Positions 40,063 to 49,596 are shown, counted from the stretch's first letter. The stretch is 64,000 bases of DNA from Paenibacillus zeisoli (GCF_003994465.1 NZ_RZNX01000003.1:463283-527282), one strand, 5' to 3'. Numbers and translations: made by a program. Notes: generated by a model not told the origin, from the letters alone.

Positions 40063-41790
40063 TTAGACCGAAGGAAAAATAACATTCATCTTCTCTTTGA
40101 TGCCGCACACTTCATCCACGCGGCGCGCATACTTACTTGCTGTAGATACCGACACCCCGTAGCGGTGGGCAACCTCTTCATAAGTGATGGCCCGGCGGTG
40201 CATCTTGGCGGTCAAATATTCAAGCGCCGCAGCCCAGCCTGCTACCGTAGTGATGACCGGTGTCTTCGGATACTGGCGGGTCAGGAACTCGACCCACAGA
40301 ATCTCAAGATCGTACTGCTGCAGCAGATTATATCGCTTACCCATGTTCTGCGCCGCTGTATCGATAACAGCCTGCCACCGTTCCTCCCATACCGGGAGCT
40401 CGGAGGAGATCACCTGCGGATCAGCCATTGTCGTTCCATTCTGATCACGGACAGGAATGCTCTCTTTCAGACCCAGACTTCGCAGTACGAACAGCGCAAT
40501 GTTCTTCAGATACTTCTCTTCCTCAGGCTCCATCAGAAAAGCCCGGAGGGCTTCAATGACCTCCACGTCTCCAATACTGCCAAAGGCCTGAATGACCTGC
40601 AGCTTGGTTCTGGCATCCCCATGCCGGAGTGCCCAGAAGAAAGAAGAACGAATCAGCGGGTCTTCCTTCAGCCCCGTAGGGATCCCGGTGTCCTGTTTCT
40701 CCCACAGCTTGAACTGTTCTTCGAAAGGAAGATGATAATGATAGCTGACCTGGAATTGTTCTCCGTCCTCACGGAGTGCTTCCAGACGGTTCAGGTAGAA
40801 GCGGGGAATCTCGGTAGCCGGGTCCAGCTTCTGTACCTGCTGCCAATACTTCCGGGCTTCCGCATAGCGACCCGTATTATATGAAGCTACCGCGGCATAA
40901 TGAAACAGGCAGGGATCGAAGTTCAGATCATCGTCCTTGATCAGCCGCTTGAAATGCCCGTAAGCCGACTCATGCTCCCCAAGAATACCCATGGTGGTTG
41001 CAAGCTTGAATACATGCTCCTGATGAAAAGGCACAATGTTGCGCAGCTGGCTCGTCAGCTCAGCTAGAACCTTCTCATCCCCCTGATGCTGATAGAAGAT
41101 GGCCAGATTGCACAGACCGTGCAGATTACCCGGTTCGCGCTCCAGAACATCATCGATCGTGCCTTGGGCTTTATTAAATAATCCCAGATAGTAGTAAGCC
41201 AGAGCGAGATTGTTGCGCGCAGCCAGGAAGTCAGGATTCTTGCTTAGAATCTCTTCCAGGAGCTTTACTGCCTGGGTGAACTTGCCCTCTTCCAGCAGGG
41301 CGCGCGCACTTTCGTGCTCAACCATGCCCTCCCGTGATTTAATGGAACTCAGCTTCATTGGCCGTTCCAGTTCATAATGCAGCAGCTCCATCATCTCTTC
41401 TGCCTCAGTCAGGAACTGACCGCTGACATCCTGCTCTAAATATGTGACAAGCGCTTCTTCAGCCGCTTCGAACTGCTCCATATTGGCGTAATTGTTCGCC
41501 AGATAGAAATAACATTCCGTCATGGACGGATCGACCTTCTCCAGAATCGAAGAAAGAACGGCATTCGAGCCCTCATAATCGCCCATTTCGGATAATATAC
41601 CCGCCATATTGCAATGATTCACCGGATTCTCCGGTTCATATTCGACAGCCTTGCGAAAATATTTCAATGCCTTGTCGTAATGATAGCGGTCCAGTGAAGA
41701 GACGGCTCTCTCAAAGAAAAAGCCCGCATCCATGCGGATGGGCACCACTTTACGGGGTACACCGCCATTATGCTGTTTTTTCTCTTTCAA
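40063..41790 (-). CDS. Tetratricopeptide-repeat protein with C-terminal HTH
   Basis: 575 residues from TTG 41790 (AAGGAGG 8 bases upstream). The N-terminal 330 residues contain several TPR units, for instance AVSSLDRYHYDKALKYFRKAVEYEPENP, ALLEEGKFTQAVKLLEEILSKNPDF and NNLALAYYYLGLFNKAQGTIDDVL. The last 60 residues include AITYEEVAHRYGVSVSTASKYARRV, a convincing helix-turn-helix. TPRs mediate protein contacts, so this may be a scaffold that also contacts DNA. Function unknown. It lies between prs and trxB on the same strand. Confidence 0.85.
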   Translation of the reverse strand: MKEKKQHNGGVPRKVVPIRMDAGFFFERAVSSLDRYHYDKALKYFRKAVEYEPENPVNHCNMAGILSEMGDYEGSNAVLSSILEKVDPSMTECYFYLANNYANMEQFEAAEEALVTYLEQDVSGQFLTEAEEMMELLHYELERPMKLSSIKSREGMVEHESARALLEEGKFTQAVKLLEEILSKNPDFLAARNNLALAYYYLGLFNKAQGTIDDVLEREPGNLHGLCNLAIFYQHQGDEKVLAELTSQLRNIVPFHQEHVFKLATTMGILGEHESAYGHFKRLIKDDDLNFDPCLFHYAAVASYNTGRYAEARKYWQQVQKLDPATEIPRFYLNRLEALREDGEQFQVSYHYHLPFEEQFKLWEKQDTGIPTGLKEDPLIRSSFFWALRHGDARTKLQVIQAFGSIGDVEVIEALRAFLMEPEEEKYLKNIALFVLRSLGLKESIPVRDQNGTTMADPQVISSELPVWEERWQAVIDTAAQNMGKRYNLLQQYDLEILWVEFLTRQYPKTPVITTVAGWAAALEYLTAKMHRRAITYEEVAHRYGVSVSTASKYARRVDEVCGIKEKMNVIFPSV

Positions 41791-41864
41791 GCAAGGCACC
41801 TCCTTCTAATATCCCTAAAAGTCTCTCAGGTATTATACCATAGAGAGGCCTTTCGTCCCATGGT

Positions 41865-41895
41865 AAAAGAAAAAGCGGGATATCTTATATCCCGC
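41865..41895 (-). terminator. Terminator overlapping the prs stop codon
   Basis: Stem GCGGGATAT/ATATCCCGC followed by TTTTTCTTTT on the minus strand. The prs TAA at 41885-41887 is inside the loop, so ribosomes ending there could affect folding. Confidence 0.85.
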
Positions 41896-42832
41896 GATCC
41901 TTGAACAAGGTGGCAATGGAACCACCATCGATTATAATTTGAATGGCTTGCGACAGCATAGGCGCAACGGACAGCACTTTAAATACGTCAGCATGCATAT
42001 CTGGAAGAGCAATGGAGTCGGTCACGACGACTTCCCGAATATTCGGATGCTCCAGGCGCTTCATCCCGTTGTCGGAGAACAGACCATGGCTCGCACAGAT
42101 GTAGGCATCCTCCGCTCCGCGCTCCTTCAGGCCTTCCACCACATTGACAATGGTCGACCCTGTGTCGATCAGGTCCTCAATGATAATGGGAGTGTAGCCC
42201 TCGACGTCCCCGATAACATGCGTGATGACCGATTGATTATGAGCAGGTCTCTTCTTGATCATCATGGCAAAAGGAGCATCCAGACCGCTGGCCAGCTTCT
42301 CCGCCATGGAGGCCCGTCCAGCATCCGGGGAGACCACGACCGGATTCGTGATCGACTTAGACTTTAGATAGGAAGTCATAATATCCAGGGTAGTAAGGTG
42401 ATCCACCGGGATATTGAAGAACCCTTGTATGGCAGGAGCATGGAGATCAATGGTCACGACACGAGTGGCTCCTGCCGTCGTCAGCACATCCGCTACCATT
42501 TTGGCCGAGATCGGTTCCCGGGGTGCGGATTTACGTTCCTGACGGGCATATCCGTAGTAAGGCATAATAATGTTGACCGTCCGGGCAGATGCCCGTTTGG
42601 CTGCATCTATCATGACCAGCAGCTCTACGAACAGCTCGTTAATCGGGTGGGACAGCGACTGTACAATGAAGACATCCGCATTACGGATGCTCTCCTCATA
42701 GTGAACATAGACCTCACCACTTTTGAAACGGGAGAGCTTAATTTTGCCTAATTGTACGCCAAGCCGCTCACAAATCTGTGCCGCCAGCATCGGATTCGAT
42801 GATCCGCTAAAAATTTGCAGCCTGGTTTGCAT
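41885..42832 (-). CDS. prs: Ribose-phosphate pyrophosphokinase (divergent paralogue)
   Basis: 315 residues from ATG 42832 (AAAGAGGAGG upstream). Makes PRPP from ribose 5-phosphate and ATP. Family blocks: FSGSSNPMLA, SGEVYVHYEESIRNADVFIVQSLS-type region, IMPYYGYARQERKSAPREPISAK, DLHAPAIQGFF and the PRPP loop IIIEDLIDTGST. Compared with Bacillus Prs, the PRPP loop reads EDLIDTGST for DDIIDTAGT and the flexible loop VVSPDAGR replaces VSPDHGGV, so this may be a second copy with altered regulation. The usual Firmicute prs sits next to glmU, outside this window. It lies near the PRPP-consuming his operon. Confidence 0.9.
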   Translation of the reverse strand: MQTRLQIFSGSSNPMLAAQICERLGVQLGKIKLSRFKSGEVYVHYEESIRNADVFIVQSLSHPINELFVELLVMIDAAKRASARTVNIIMPYYGYARQERKSAPREPISAKMVADVLTTAGATRVVTIDLHAPAIQGFFNIPVDHLTTLDIMTSYLKSKSITNPVVVSPDAGRASMAEKLASGLDAPFAMMIKKRPAHNQSVITHVIGDVEGYTPIIIEDLIDTGSTIVNVVEGLKERGAEDAYICASHGLFSDNGMKRLEHPNIREVVVTDSIALPDMHADVFKVLSVAPMLSQAIQIIIDGGSIATLFKDRGI

Positions 42833-42947
42833 GAGAACCTCCTCTTTAACTTTGCAGCTGTCTAGGTTGCCAGTTACGTGTATTCGCTTTCTCAATAATT
42901 ATACAATAAAATGGCCGCGCTCCAAAGTCTCTTTCTGTGTAAACAGC

Positions 42948-42976
42948 AAAATAACCCCAGGCTGCAAAGCCTGAGG
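42948..42976 (-). terminator. Terminator of the lnr-like ABC operon
   Basis: Stem CCTCAGGC/GCCTGGGG (one G-T pair) followed by TTATTTTG on the minus strand, 40 bases after the second permease. Confidence 0.8.
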
Positions 42977-43014
42977 TCATATAGTAAATTCTGTCTCAAG
43001 TCGAATCCGTACTT

Positions 43015-44166
43015 CTATACAAAATTCCGAGTGTCGTTATTCCGTCCGAACTTGTAGCTGGCAATCAGGAAGAACAGCGCTGCGAAAGCCACTAGGAGGA
43101 GCAGGTTGAACCAGATGCTAGATAGGGCTCCGCCCGTTTGAAGCTTCTCAAACGACTCAAGCACCCAGTTCTGAGGCAGGAAGTCCGCGATCCGGCGAAC
43201 CGCACTCGGCATGATCTCAAGCGGAATGAAGCAGCCGGAGAGCAGACAGCTAGGAGTCACAATGAAATTCTGAAGCGCACCCGCCGAGGCACTGTTCTTG
43301 GAGAAGGCTACGACAACCAGTGAGATTCCCACCGAGGTCAGGGAGAACAGGCCCAGAACGAACAACATCGGTCCCATACTCATACCAGTACTCAGCTTAA
43401 ATACATACTTAAGGAAGAATAACGCTATGACGATCTGGGACAGCATCACGCACAGATTCACCAGAATATTCGAGAGTACATAAGTTTTTGAGCTAATGGG
43501 GGAAGACAGGATCCGGAAATAGGTCCGATTCTCGCGGTTGATCAGAATAAGTTCCGATAAATTGACCGCTGAGGTCATCATGAACATAATCAGGAATCCA
43601 ATCGATTGATAAGACATTCGCTTGGTACTAGAAGTATCCTGAACTGTGCTCACCGTCAGTTTGAATTCTTTGGACTGAAATGCGCCATACAGCTGGTCGA
43701 ATTTCCCGGAATCCGTGCCCGCTATTCTGCTGATCGAAGAAATATTATCGATATACTGATTCAGCATCGCTTTGATATAGGCCGTGACCGTGGCTCCTTT
43801 AACTGACTGGATGGTGATATGATCCGGATTGCCGCCGCGTATACTTTGCGAATAACCGGAGCCGAGAATAATCCCTGTATCCAGATTGCTGGCGGCAAGC
43901 TCGCTTCGCAGCTCATTTTCGCTCATCTGCACCAGCTTGATATTCTTCAGCCCCTGTACCATTTGAACCGTATCGGCTGCAATACGCTGCCCGCTGTCTT
44001 GATTAACAATCCCTACCCGAAGCACACTCTGCCCGGATCCTCCGTAGAGCACGGTCGAGACCAGAATCCCCGCGATAGGAAGCCCGAAGAACAACAGCCA
44101 ACTCGACCGTTTGCGGAACGTTCTTTTCAAAGTGCTTAGCATCAGCCAGACAATATCTCTCCACAT
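43015..44166 (-). CDS. ABC-2 type permease, LnrN-like
   Basis: 383 residues. One N-terminal transmembrane helix (about 22-42), a long extracellular segment (about 43-175), then five helices in the C-terminal half with the ABC-2 signature (IGFLIMFMMTSAVNLSELILINRENRTYFRILSSPIS). This is the plan of B. subtilis LnrM/LnrN, exporters of linear polyenes such as linearmycin. It starts one base after the other permease stop and forms a heterodimer with it. Confidence 0.87.
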   Translation of the reverse strand: MWRDIVWLMLSTLKRTFRKRSSWLLFFGLPIAGILVSTVLYGGSGQSVLRVGIVNQDSGQRIAADTVQMVQGLKNIKLVQMSENELRSELAASNLDTGIILGSGYSQSIRGGNPDHITIQSVKGATVTAYIKAMLNQYIDNISSISRIAGTDSGKFDQLYGAFQSKEFKLTVSTVQDTSSTKRMSYQSIGFLIMFMMTSAVNLSELILINRENRTYFRILSSPISSKTYVLSNILVNLCVMLSQIVIALFFLKYVFKLSTGMSMGPMLFVLGLFSLTSVGISLVVVAFSKNSASAGALQNFIVTPSCLLSGCFIPLEIMPSAVRRIADFLPQNWVLESFEKLQTGGALSSIWFNLLLLVAFAALFFLIASYKFGRNNDTRNFV

Positions 44167-44167
44167 C

Positions 44168-45307
44168 CTACAATCCCTCCTTACGCCGCATAAATACCGC
44201 TGATACGGCCAGCAGTAGAACTGCCAAGCCGAGATTAAGACTGATGGCTGGCCATGCAGCCGAGAAGACCGAACTCTGGCCGTAGATCAATTCGGTCAAA
44301 GCATGATTAGCCCACCGGATAGGGGACGCGAGGACAATGTAATTTGCCATATCGGTACCCGATACGCTGACAGGGAAGTAAGCACCCCCGAAGAAGGAGG
44401 CCAGCTGTACGAACAACAGGAGAATCCCGGTCGAAGCCTTTCCTTTGAACAAGTAGCTCACCCCGAGGCCCAGACTGACGGACATAACCACTTCGGATAA
44501 CAAGATGAGCAGCGCGATGCCAAGGTGCTCTCCCCAGTAAGCTCCGAAGGCGAATTTACTGAACAGCACCACAATAAGTACACATAAAAAGTTCTGCACA
44601 ATGCTTCCCAGTACCTTACCCGCGAACAGCTCACTTCGCCGCACGGGAGTGGCGACCAGACGCGGAGCCGTGCCCTGCACAATCTCACTTCGGATCAACC
44701 TTCCGGCCGACATCGCTCCCCATAGCCCGATCATGACCGACATTGCCACCGCATAGTAATCCATGGAACCCGGCTGCCGGTTCGCATTCACGGAGGTCTC
44801 TTTGATGTAACTTCCATTAGCGGAAGCACTAGGGACGAACAGCTGACTGACCTTGGCCGGCTCAACTTTGGCCACCGCAGAGACCGCATTATATTTATCG
44901 GTAAAGGCCTTGAGCATGCCTTCAATCACATTGCCCTCTATAGCACTCTGGTTGTTACCGTAGAGCGATATTCCTGAATCGGTAAGCTCCATATACCCGT
45001 CATACCTGTTCTGCCGAATTTCCTCCAGCCCATTCACACCCTTTTTGATAGTCTCAAAATGGATGTCCGACTTCTTCAGCTCTGCCGTAAAGGACGTGAA
45101 TGCATCTGCCAAGGGCCCACCGTGGCTGGTGTCTTTGACGAGCACCTTCATCTCACCCAGCTTCACATTACTGCTGAAGGCATTGGTAAGGGCCAGCCCC
45201 AGAATCAGCATCAGCACAATGGGAAAAGCCAGCATAAACAGCAGGGTGCGTCTATCCCGGAAATCATGCTTGATCTCCTTAACCGCAATGCTCACTATAT
45301 TATTCAT
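44168..45307 (-). CDS. ABC-2 type permease, LnrM-like
   Basis: 379 residues with the same topology as its neighbour: helix near 22-42, outside domain, then five C-terminal helices containing YYAVAMSVMIGLWGAMSAGRLIRSEIVQGTAPRLVATPVRRSELF. Together with LnrL- and LnrN-like proteins it should form one exporter. The gene follows the ATPase by 29 bases and precedes the second permease by one base, so all three share an mRNA. Confidence 0.87.
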   Translation of the reverse strand: MNNIVSIAVKEIKHDFRDRRTLLFMLAFPIVLMLILGLALTNAFSSNVKLGEMKVLVKDTSHGGPLADAFTSFTAELKKSDIHFETIKKGVNGLEEIRQNRYDGYMELTDSGISLYGNNQSAIEGNVIEGMLKAFTDKYNAVSAVAKVEPAKVSQLFVPSASANGSYIKETSVNANRQPGSMDYYAVAMSVMIGLWGAMSAGRLIRSEIVQGTAPRLVATPVRRSELFAGKVLGSIVQNFLCVLIVVLFSKFAFGAYWGEHLGIALLILLSEVVMSVSLGLGVSYLFKGKASTGILLLFVQLASFFGGAYFPVSVSGTDMANYIVLASPIRWANHALTELIYGQSSVFSAAWPAISLNLGLAVLLLAVSAVFMRRKEGL

Positions 45308-45336
45308 ACGATTACCTCAGCCTCCTCTCCACGCTA

Positions 45337-46278
45337 TTAATCCCGCAGGTTACGCCCGGTCAAAGTCAGGAACACGGTCTCCAGATTCGGCTCCTGCTCT
45401 TCAACCGAACGAATCTCTGCCCCGCTTGCAATCAGTTCCTTCAGAATCCGGTTCAAATTGTCTACGGCCGCATCACTATGAATTCGGATGACAGGCTCCA
45501 TTTCATCCAGACGGACGGTACGTACACCGGGAATTAACCTGAGCTGATCGGCCGGTACATCGGTTAGCGACTTCACCTCAATACGGATATCCTTCATGTC
45601 TGTAATGGTAGCGGTAAGCTGTTCCTTGGTTCCCTCGGCGATGATTTTCCCATGATCCACAATAGCTATGCGTGAGCAGATTTCTTCTACTTCCTCCATA
45701 TAGTGACTGGTATATATAATCGTGCAGCCATCTTCATTAAGCTTACGGACGGAGTTCAGGATGTAGTTGCGGGATTGGGGATCGATCCCCACCGTAGGTT
45801 CATCCATGATGATCAGCTTGGGCTTATGTGCCAGAGCACAGGCAATATTAAGACGCCGCTTCATACCGCCCGAGAAATCCCTAGGGTAGCTCTTGGCCTT
45901 ATCGGCAAGGCCTACGAACTGCAGCGCTTCTTCCGTCCTATCCTTTAGCTCTGTCCCTCTAAGTCCATACAACCCGGCAAAGAAGCTTACATTCTCATAG
46001 GAGGTCATATCCTCGTAGATCGCCAGATCCTGCGGGACCATCCCCAGATTCATCTTGGCAAACCGGCTTTGCTTCGCAATGTCCCGATCCAGTATGAGGA
46101 TCTCTCCGCTTGAGGGACGCAGCAGCGAGGCAATCATATTAATTGTTGTGCTTTTACCTGCTCCATTTGCACCCAGAAAGCCAAAGATCTCTCCCTCCCT
46201 GATACTCAGGGAGATATTATCCACGGCGATGAAATTGCCAAACTTCTTGGTAAGTCCACGAATATCCAATACGTTCAT
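45337..46278 (-). CDS. ABC transporter ATP-binding protein, LnrL-like
   Basis: 313 residues. Walker [11 protein letters not shown]-loop [13 protein letters not shown], signature [14 protein letters not shown], Walker [15 protein letters not shown] and H-loop [10 protein letters not shown], then a C-terminal regulatory segment of about 90 residues. The pattern fits drug-export ATPases of the LnrL/YfiL group. It is the first gene of the exporter; upstream are a terminator and then palindromes that could bind the LuxR-type regulator encoded nearby. Confidence 0.92.
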   Translation of the reverse strand: MNVLDIRGLTKKFGNFIAVDNISLSIREGEIFGFLGANGAGKSTTINMIASLLRPSSGEILILDRDIAKQSRFAKMNLGMVPQDLAIYEDMTSYENVSFFAGLYGLRGTELKDRTEEALQFVGLADKAKSYPRDFSGGMKRRLNIACALAHKPKLIIMDEPTVGIDPQSRNYILNSVRKLNEDGCTIIYTSHYMEEVEEICSRIAIVDHGKIIAEGTKEQLTATITDMKDIRIEVKSLTDVPADQLRLIPGVRTVRLDEMEPVIRIHSDAAVDNLNRILKELIASGAEIRSVEEQEPNLETVFLTLTGRNLRD

Positions 46279-46336
46279 TCCCGTTCACTCCTTAGCATTT
46301 GAAGGTGTCTCTTCTTGTTCTTCCTGGTTCTATCAT

Positions 46337-46379
46337 AAAGAAAAAGGATGCCCCTATGTCAGTGCATAAGTTCATCCTT
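46337..46379 (-). terminator. Terminator between histidine kinase and exporter genes
   Basis: Stem AAGGATG/CATCCTT with an inner CTTATG/CATAGG pairing, followed by TTTCTTT on the minus strand. It separates the regulator and kinase from the exporter genes, or acts as a partial attenuator if the exporter is transcribed from further upstream. Confidence 0.6.
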
Positions 46380-46384
46380 TAGAT

Positions 46385-46445
46385 ATGAGAAATTTCATGT
46401 TTATAGAAGTTGGATTGGACCAGCCTGGGCATGAGAATTCTCATG
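46385..46445. promoter_or_regulatory. Palindromes upstream of the exporter operon
   Basis: A perfect 16-bp palindrome, CATGAGAATTCTCATG (46430-46445), and a near-copy, ATGAGAAATTTCAT (46385-46398), lie 45 bases apart after the kinase stop. Possible binding sites for the NarL-type regulator. Confidence 0.45.
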
Positions 46446-46456
46446 TGCCTAAAATC

Positions 46457-47584
46457 TCATGAAGCAGGACCTGTCTGTTCAAAAGGCAGCAGCGTGGTTA
46501 CACTGAAGCCGTTGGTGCCATCGGCAATGACCGTTCCCTGAACGGCGGCGGTGCGCTCCTCCATCCCGATCAACCCCAGTCCTTTCACAATCTTCAGGTT
46601 GCCTCGTCCATTGTCCGAGACTACCACCTTAATCAGCCGGTTCAGGACCCGGATCTCCACATGTATCGCCGTGGCCTGAGCATATTTGGCTGTATTGGTA
46701 AGCGCCTCCGTGACGTTGCCTTGTATTATCCGCCATTGCAGCGGGGTAATCACTTCCATATTCCCCTCATGCACCAAGGTAATATGGAGGTCCGAACGGC
46801 TGCTAAAGCTCTCAACCGCAGTCTTAAGCCTGCTGAATCCCAGCTGCTCGGTGGGCGGCTTTATGTTTTTGAGGGTAAGCCGGATCTCTTCAATCCCTTC
46901 CGACGATATTCCAATCGCATTCTGAATCAGCTCCTCTGCCTTGTCCGGATCGCTGCGGATCAGCCGTTTGGCGGCTTCCATCTGAATTAGCGCCCCCGTC
47001 ATGGCATGTCCAATCCCATCATGAATCGTCTGCGAGAGCCGATTCCGCTCCTCCAGCTTGGTCGTATACTCTGCGGTACGGAGGAATTCCTGATTCTCGC
47101 TAAGCATCCTGGCCAGGCGCTGCCGATCCGTCCGCTGCAGCTCAGCCTGATCGTCAAGCTGGTTCACCAGATTCATATAATAACGGATGCGTATAAAGCC
47201 AAACCAGCCCAGCACAGCTATGAACAAATATAGCCCTATAACGACGTATTCCCTCAAGAATATAGCCGGGATCAGGACTAGAGGGAGCACGAAGATATTC
47301 CGACGTACATAGAACGAAGCCAGTTCAAATACGCTAAAAGGAAGCAGCAGCAGAAAATGCACATCCGCATGCACCGAGCACCAGACTATACCCGCAAGGA
47401 TTACCGGAATAATCCCCTGCTTAAACCGTCTGTTCCTGACCGTATGCAGCAGCAGATTCATAGACAGGTACAGCAGGAAATAGAGAATGAGCCAGAGTGA
47501 AGGGGCCGGGTCCCCGAAATACGATACGTAGATAACAAAGAACAGGACGATCGTCTTGTTGCCGACGGTCCATTGCTCCATCAT
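46457..47584 (-). CDS. NarL-type sensor histidine kinase (HisKA_3), LnrJ-like
   Basis: 375 residues. The first 140 residues contain five or six hydrophobic helices with very short loops, so the signal is probably sensed in the membrane. HisKA_3 motif with the phosphorylated histidine: SQTIHDGIGHAMTGALIQ; HATPase_c: EALTNTAKYAQATAI and VVSDNGRGN. Structure and neighbourhood match LnrJ (YfiJ), which detects linearmycins. Located 19 bases after the response regulator. Confidence 0.92.
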   Translation of the reverse strand: MMEQWTVGNKTIVLFFVIYVSYFGDPAPSLWLILYFLLYLSMNLLLHTVRNRRFKQGIIPVILAGIVWCSVHADVHFLLLLPFSVFELASFYVRRNIFVLPLVLIPAIFLREYVVIGLYLFIAVLGWFGFIRIRYYMNLVNQLDDQAELQRTDRQRLARMLSENQEFLRTAEYTTKLEERNRLSQTIHDGIGHAMTGALIQMEAAKRLIRSDPDKAEELIQNAIGISSEGIEEIRLTLKNIKPPTEQLGFSRLKTAVESFSSRSDLHITLVHEGNMEVITPLQWRIIQGNVTEALTNTAKYAQATAIHVEIRVLNRLIKVVVSDNGRGNLKIVKGLGLIGMEERTAAVQGTVIADGTNGFSVTTLLPFEQTGPAS

Positions 47585-47603
47585 GAATCACAACCTTCCC
47601 GGC

Positions 47604-48452
47604 CTAGCGGACCCTGCCCGTCAAGTAATAGATTGCAATTTGGGTTCGATGCTCAAGCCCGGTTTTGTTCAGAATCGAGGTAATATAATTCGCCGTTGTC
47701 CCCTCGGAGATGAACAGCTCTTTGGATATCTCCTTATTCGACAGTCCCTCGGCTACCTTGGACATCACATCAAGCTCTCGATCCGTAAAAGGACTGCGGT
47801 CGAACGGCAGCCCGCCGCCTGCGTGAGCAGCTGAACCTGCTTCAGCCGCGCGAGATGGCGATGCTTGTGCCGCCGTCGTGGAACTCCTGCCGCTTAAGGG
47901 CGCCCCTCCCGTCTGGATAACCCCGGCAGCCGCTTCTGCCTGAGGGCCCTCAGCGGCCCGCGCCTCCGTCTCGGGAACCCCAGTGGTCCCCGCTCCCGTC
48001 TGGGGAACTCCCGTGGCCTGTGCTCCCGGCCGCAGCAGCTCCATTGAAGACTTCAGCTTGTCGAGGATTACATCCTGCAGCACATTATGGCCGCAGTGTA
48101 CGCTCTTGATCGCATCCCGAATCCGTTCGGGATCATTATTCTTAAGCAAATAACCTTTCGCACCATAGCGAATGGCATCCAGTATGTATTCATCATCATC
48201 AAATGTCGTCAAGATCAGCGGACGCGTCTTTGTCCCCTCAGTCAGCAGGCGTGTAGCCTCGACCCCATTCATATTCGGCATCCGGACATCCAGCAGCGCA
48301 ATATCAACCTCATGAGCTTTGCAGTAGTCGACGGCTTCCTGACCATCTCCTACGGTGGCAACAACTTCAAAGTCACCGAACGTAGTCAGAATAATCCGCA
48401 TGCCCTCCCGGATAAACGAATTATCATCCGCAATCAGCACCTTGATCTTCAC
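47604..48452 (-). CDS. NarL/FixJ response regulator with repetitive linker, LnrK-like
   Basis: 282 residues, about 65 more than the usual 215. The receiver (1-120) has LIADDNSFIREGM, phospho-acceptor VDIALLDVRMPNMNG and LKNN. A LuxR helix-turn-helix (about 215-280: FTDRELDVMSKVAEGLSNKEISKELFISEGTTANYI) ends the protein. Between them (about 140-212) is a low-complexity Ala/Gly/Thr/Pro-rich linker with repeats of the type TGVPQTGAGTTGVPETEARA. Linker length may tune domain coupling. Gene order here is regulator-kinase-ABC, while B. subtilis has kinase-regulator-ABC. Confidence 0.9.
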   Translation of the reverse strand: MKIKVLIADDNSFIREGMRIILTTFGDFEVVATVGDGQEAVDYCKAHEVDIALLDVRMPNMNGVEATRLLTEGTKTRPLILTTFDDDEYILDAIRYGAKGYLLKNNDPERIRDAIKSVHCGHNVLQDVILDKLKSSMELLRPGAQATGVPQTGAGTTGVPETEARAAEGPQAEAAAGVIQTGGAPLSGRSSTTAAQASPSRAAEAGSAAHAGGGLPFDRSPFTDRELDVMSKVAEGLSNKEISKELFISEGTTANYITSILNKTGLEHRTQIAIYYLTGRVR

Positions 48453-48624
48453 TATGGATCCACTCCCTTGTGGGATTATTTTACATGATTATAGGTGGAT
48501 ATTGGAAGAAGGACTTTGCTGCCGGGTTACGTTCCAGTCCTATATCCAGAAATAGCGAAATGGTGTATTTTGAATTAAAATAACAACAGCAGCATAGCGT
48601 TAATTTCTTAAGGAGGGGTCATTT

Positions 48625-49020
48625 ATGAACGGATATCTGCTTAGTGCTTCAATTATAGCCTTTGTCGTTGGGCTCGTTCACACGGTATTAGGTGAGGTTC
48701 TAATTTTCCGCAAACTAAGGCAGGGTAGATTAATACCGACAAACGGAGGGAGCCTGTTAAGCGAATCTAACGTGCGCATCCTGTGGGCCAGCTGGCATGC
48801 GCTGACGGCTTTCGGATGGGCCATAGCTTTTATCCTATTCTGGCTTTCAAAGATGACCTTATCTGAAGCAGGAGGTACATATACCGTTCTTGAACACACC
48901 ATTGCAGCCTCTATGCTCGTAAGCGCGGTTTTGGTCTTGATCGGCACAAAGGGGAAGCATCCCGGATGGATTGGCTTATCCATCGTATCTGTTCTTGTGT
49001 GGATGGGGACTTCGGTATAG
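48625..49020 (+). CDS. Hypothetical four-helix membrane protein
   Basis: 131 residues. Four predicted transmembrane helices (about 5-25, 50-75, 83-103 and 110-130). TAAGGAGGGGTCATTT precedes the ATG, so the gene is probably real. Conserved-looking residues include VGLVHTVLGEVLIF and LWASWHALTAFGWA. I do not recognise a family with confidence. It is the only plus-strand gene between the exporter cluster and the his operon. Confidence 0.65.
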   Translation: MNGYLLSASIIAFVVGLVHTVLGEVLIFRKLRQGRLIPTNGGSLLSESNVRILWASWHALTAFGWAIAFILFWLSKMTLSEAGGTYTVLEHTIAASMLVSAVLVLIGTKGKHPGWIGLSIVSVLVWMGTSV

Positions 49021-49025
49021 CGCTC

Positions 49026-49472
49026 CTACTCGAAATATTTGATGAAATTTTTCTGATCTTTAGTGAAAATAAAGCCACGGCGTTCGTAAAACCTATGAGC
49101 CTGAATTCGGCTGGGATGGGATAACAACTTGATTCCAGAATATCGATTATGGCAAGCCCACTGCTCCAGATGCTCCATCAGCATACCGCCTATTCCTTGA
49201 TTCCTATTCTTCTCTCTAACCACAAATCCCAGGACGTTCACCAAGGGTTCTGCAAAAAGTAATTCATATGGGCTGCCATGAATATACCCGATCACTTCAT
49301 TCTTCTCTTCACATACAAAGATGATATCTTTTGTATTCTTTATAATTTTTTCAATCTTTTCTTTTACTTTCTCTTCAGAAAAGGCAGCGAGATTGGGATT
49401 AAAGATTTGGTTCAACTCATAAATATCATGACGATCGGCTACCCTGATCTCCCTAATTGTTCTTCCTGACAT
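49026..49472 (-). CDS. GNAT family N-acetyltransferase
   Basis: 148 residues. A GNAT fold: IREIRVADRHDIYELNQIF, the central strands DIIFVCEEKNEVIGYIHG, acetyl-CoA loop REKNRNQGIGGMLMEHLEQWA, and C-terminal SHPSRIQAHRFYERRGFIFTKDQKNF. These enzymes transfer acetyl from acetyl-CoA to an amine; the acceptor is unknown. Convergent with the plus-strand gene before it and separated from the his operon by a large hairpin. Confidence 0.88.
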   Translation of the reverse strand: MSGRTIREIRVADRHDIYELNQIFNPNLAAFSEEKVKEKIEKIIKNTKDIIFVCEEKNEVIGYIHGSPYELLFAEPLVNVLGFVVREKNRNQGIGGMLMEHLEQWACHNRYSGIKLLSHPSRIQAHRFYERRGFIFTKDQKNFIKYFE

Positions 49473-49528
49473 GGCTCAAGACCTCAATTCCTTCCTTGTA
49501 AACATCCGAATTCGTTCCTTCCTATCGC

Positions 49529-49596
49529 AAAAAAGCCGCATCTGGCGTGAAACCCCCTGTTCTGTTCCAGGTGTCTCCTTTTCTCCAGTGCGGCGT
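49529..49596 (-). terminator. Large hairpin terminator of the his operon
   Basis: Stem GCCGCACTGG/CCAGATGCGGC (one bulge) with an internal CACCTG/CAGGGG region, followed by TTTTTTGCG on the minus strand, after the PHP phosphatase gene. Confidence 0.7.
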
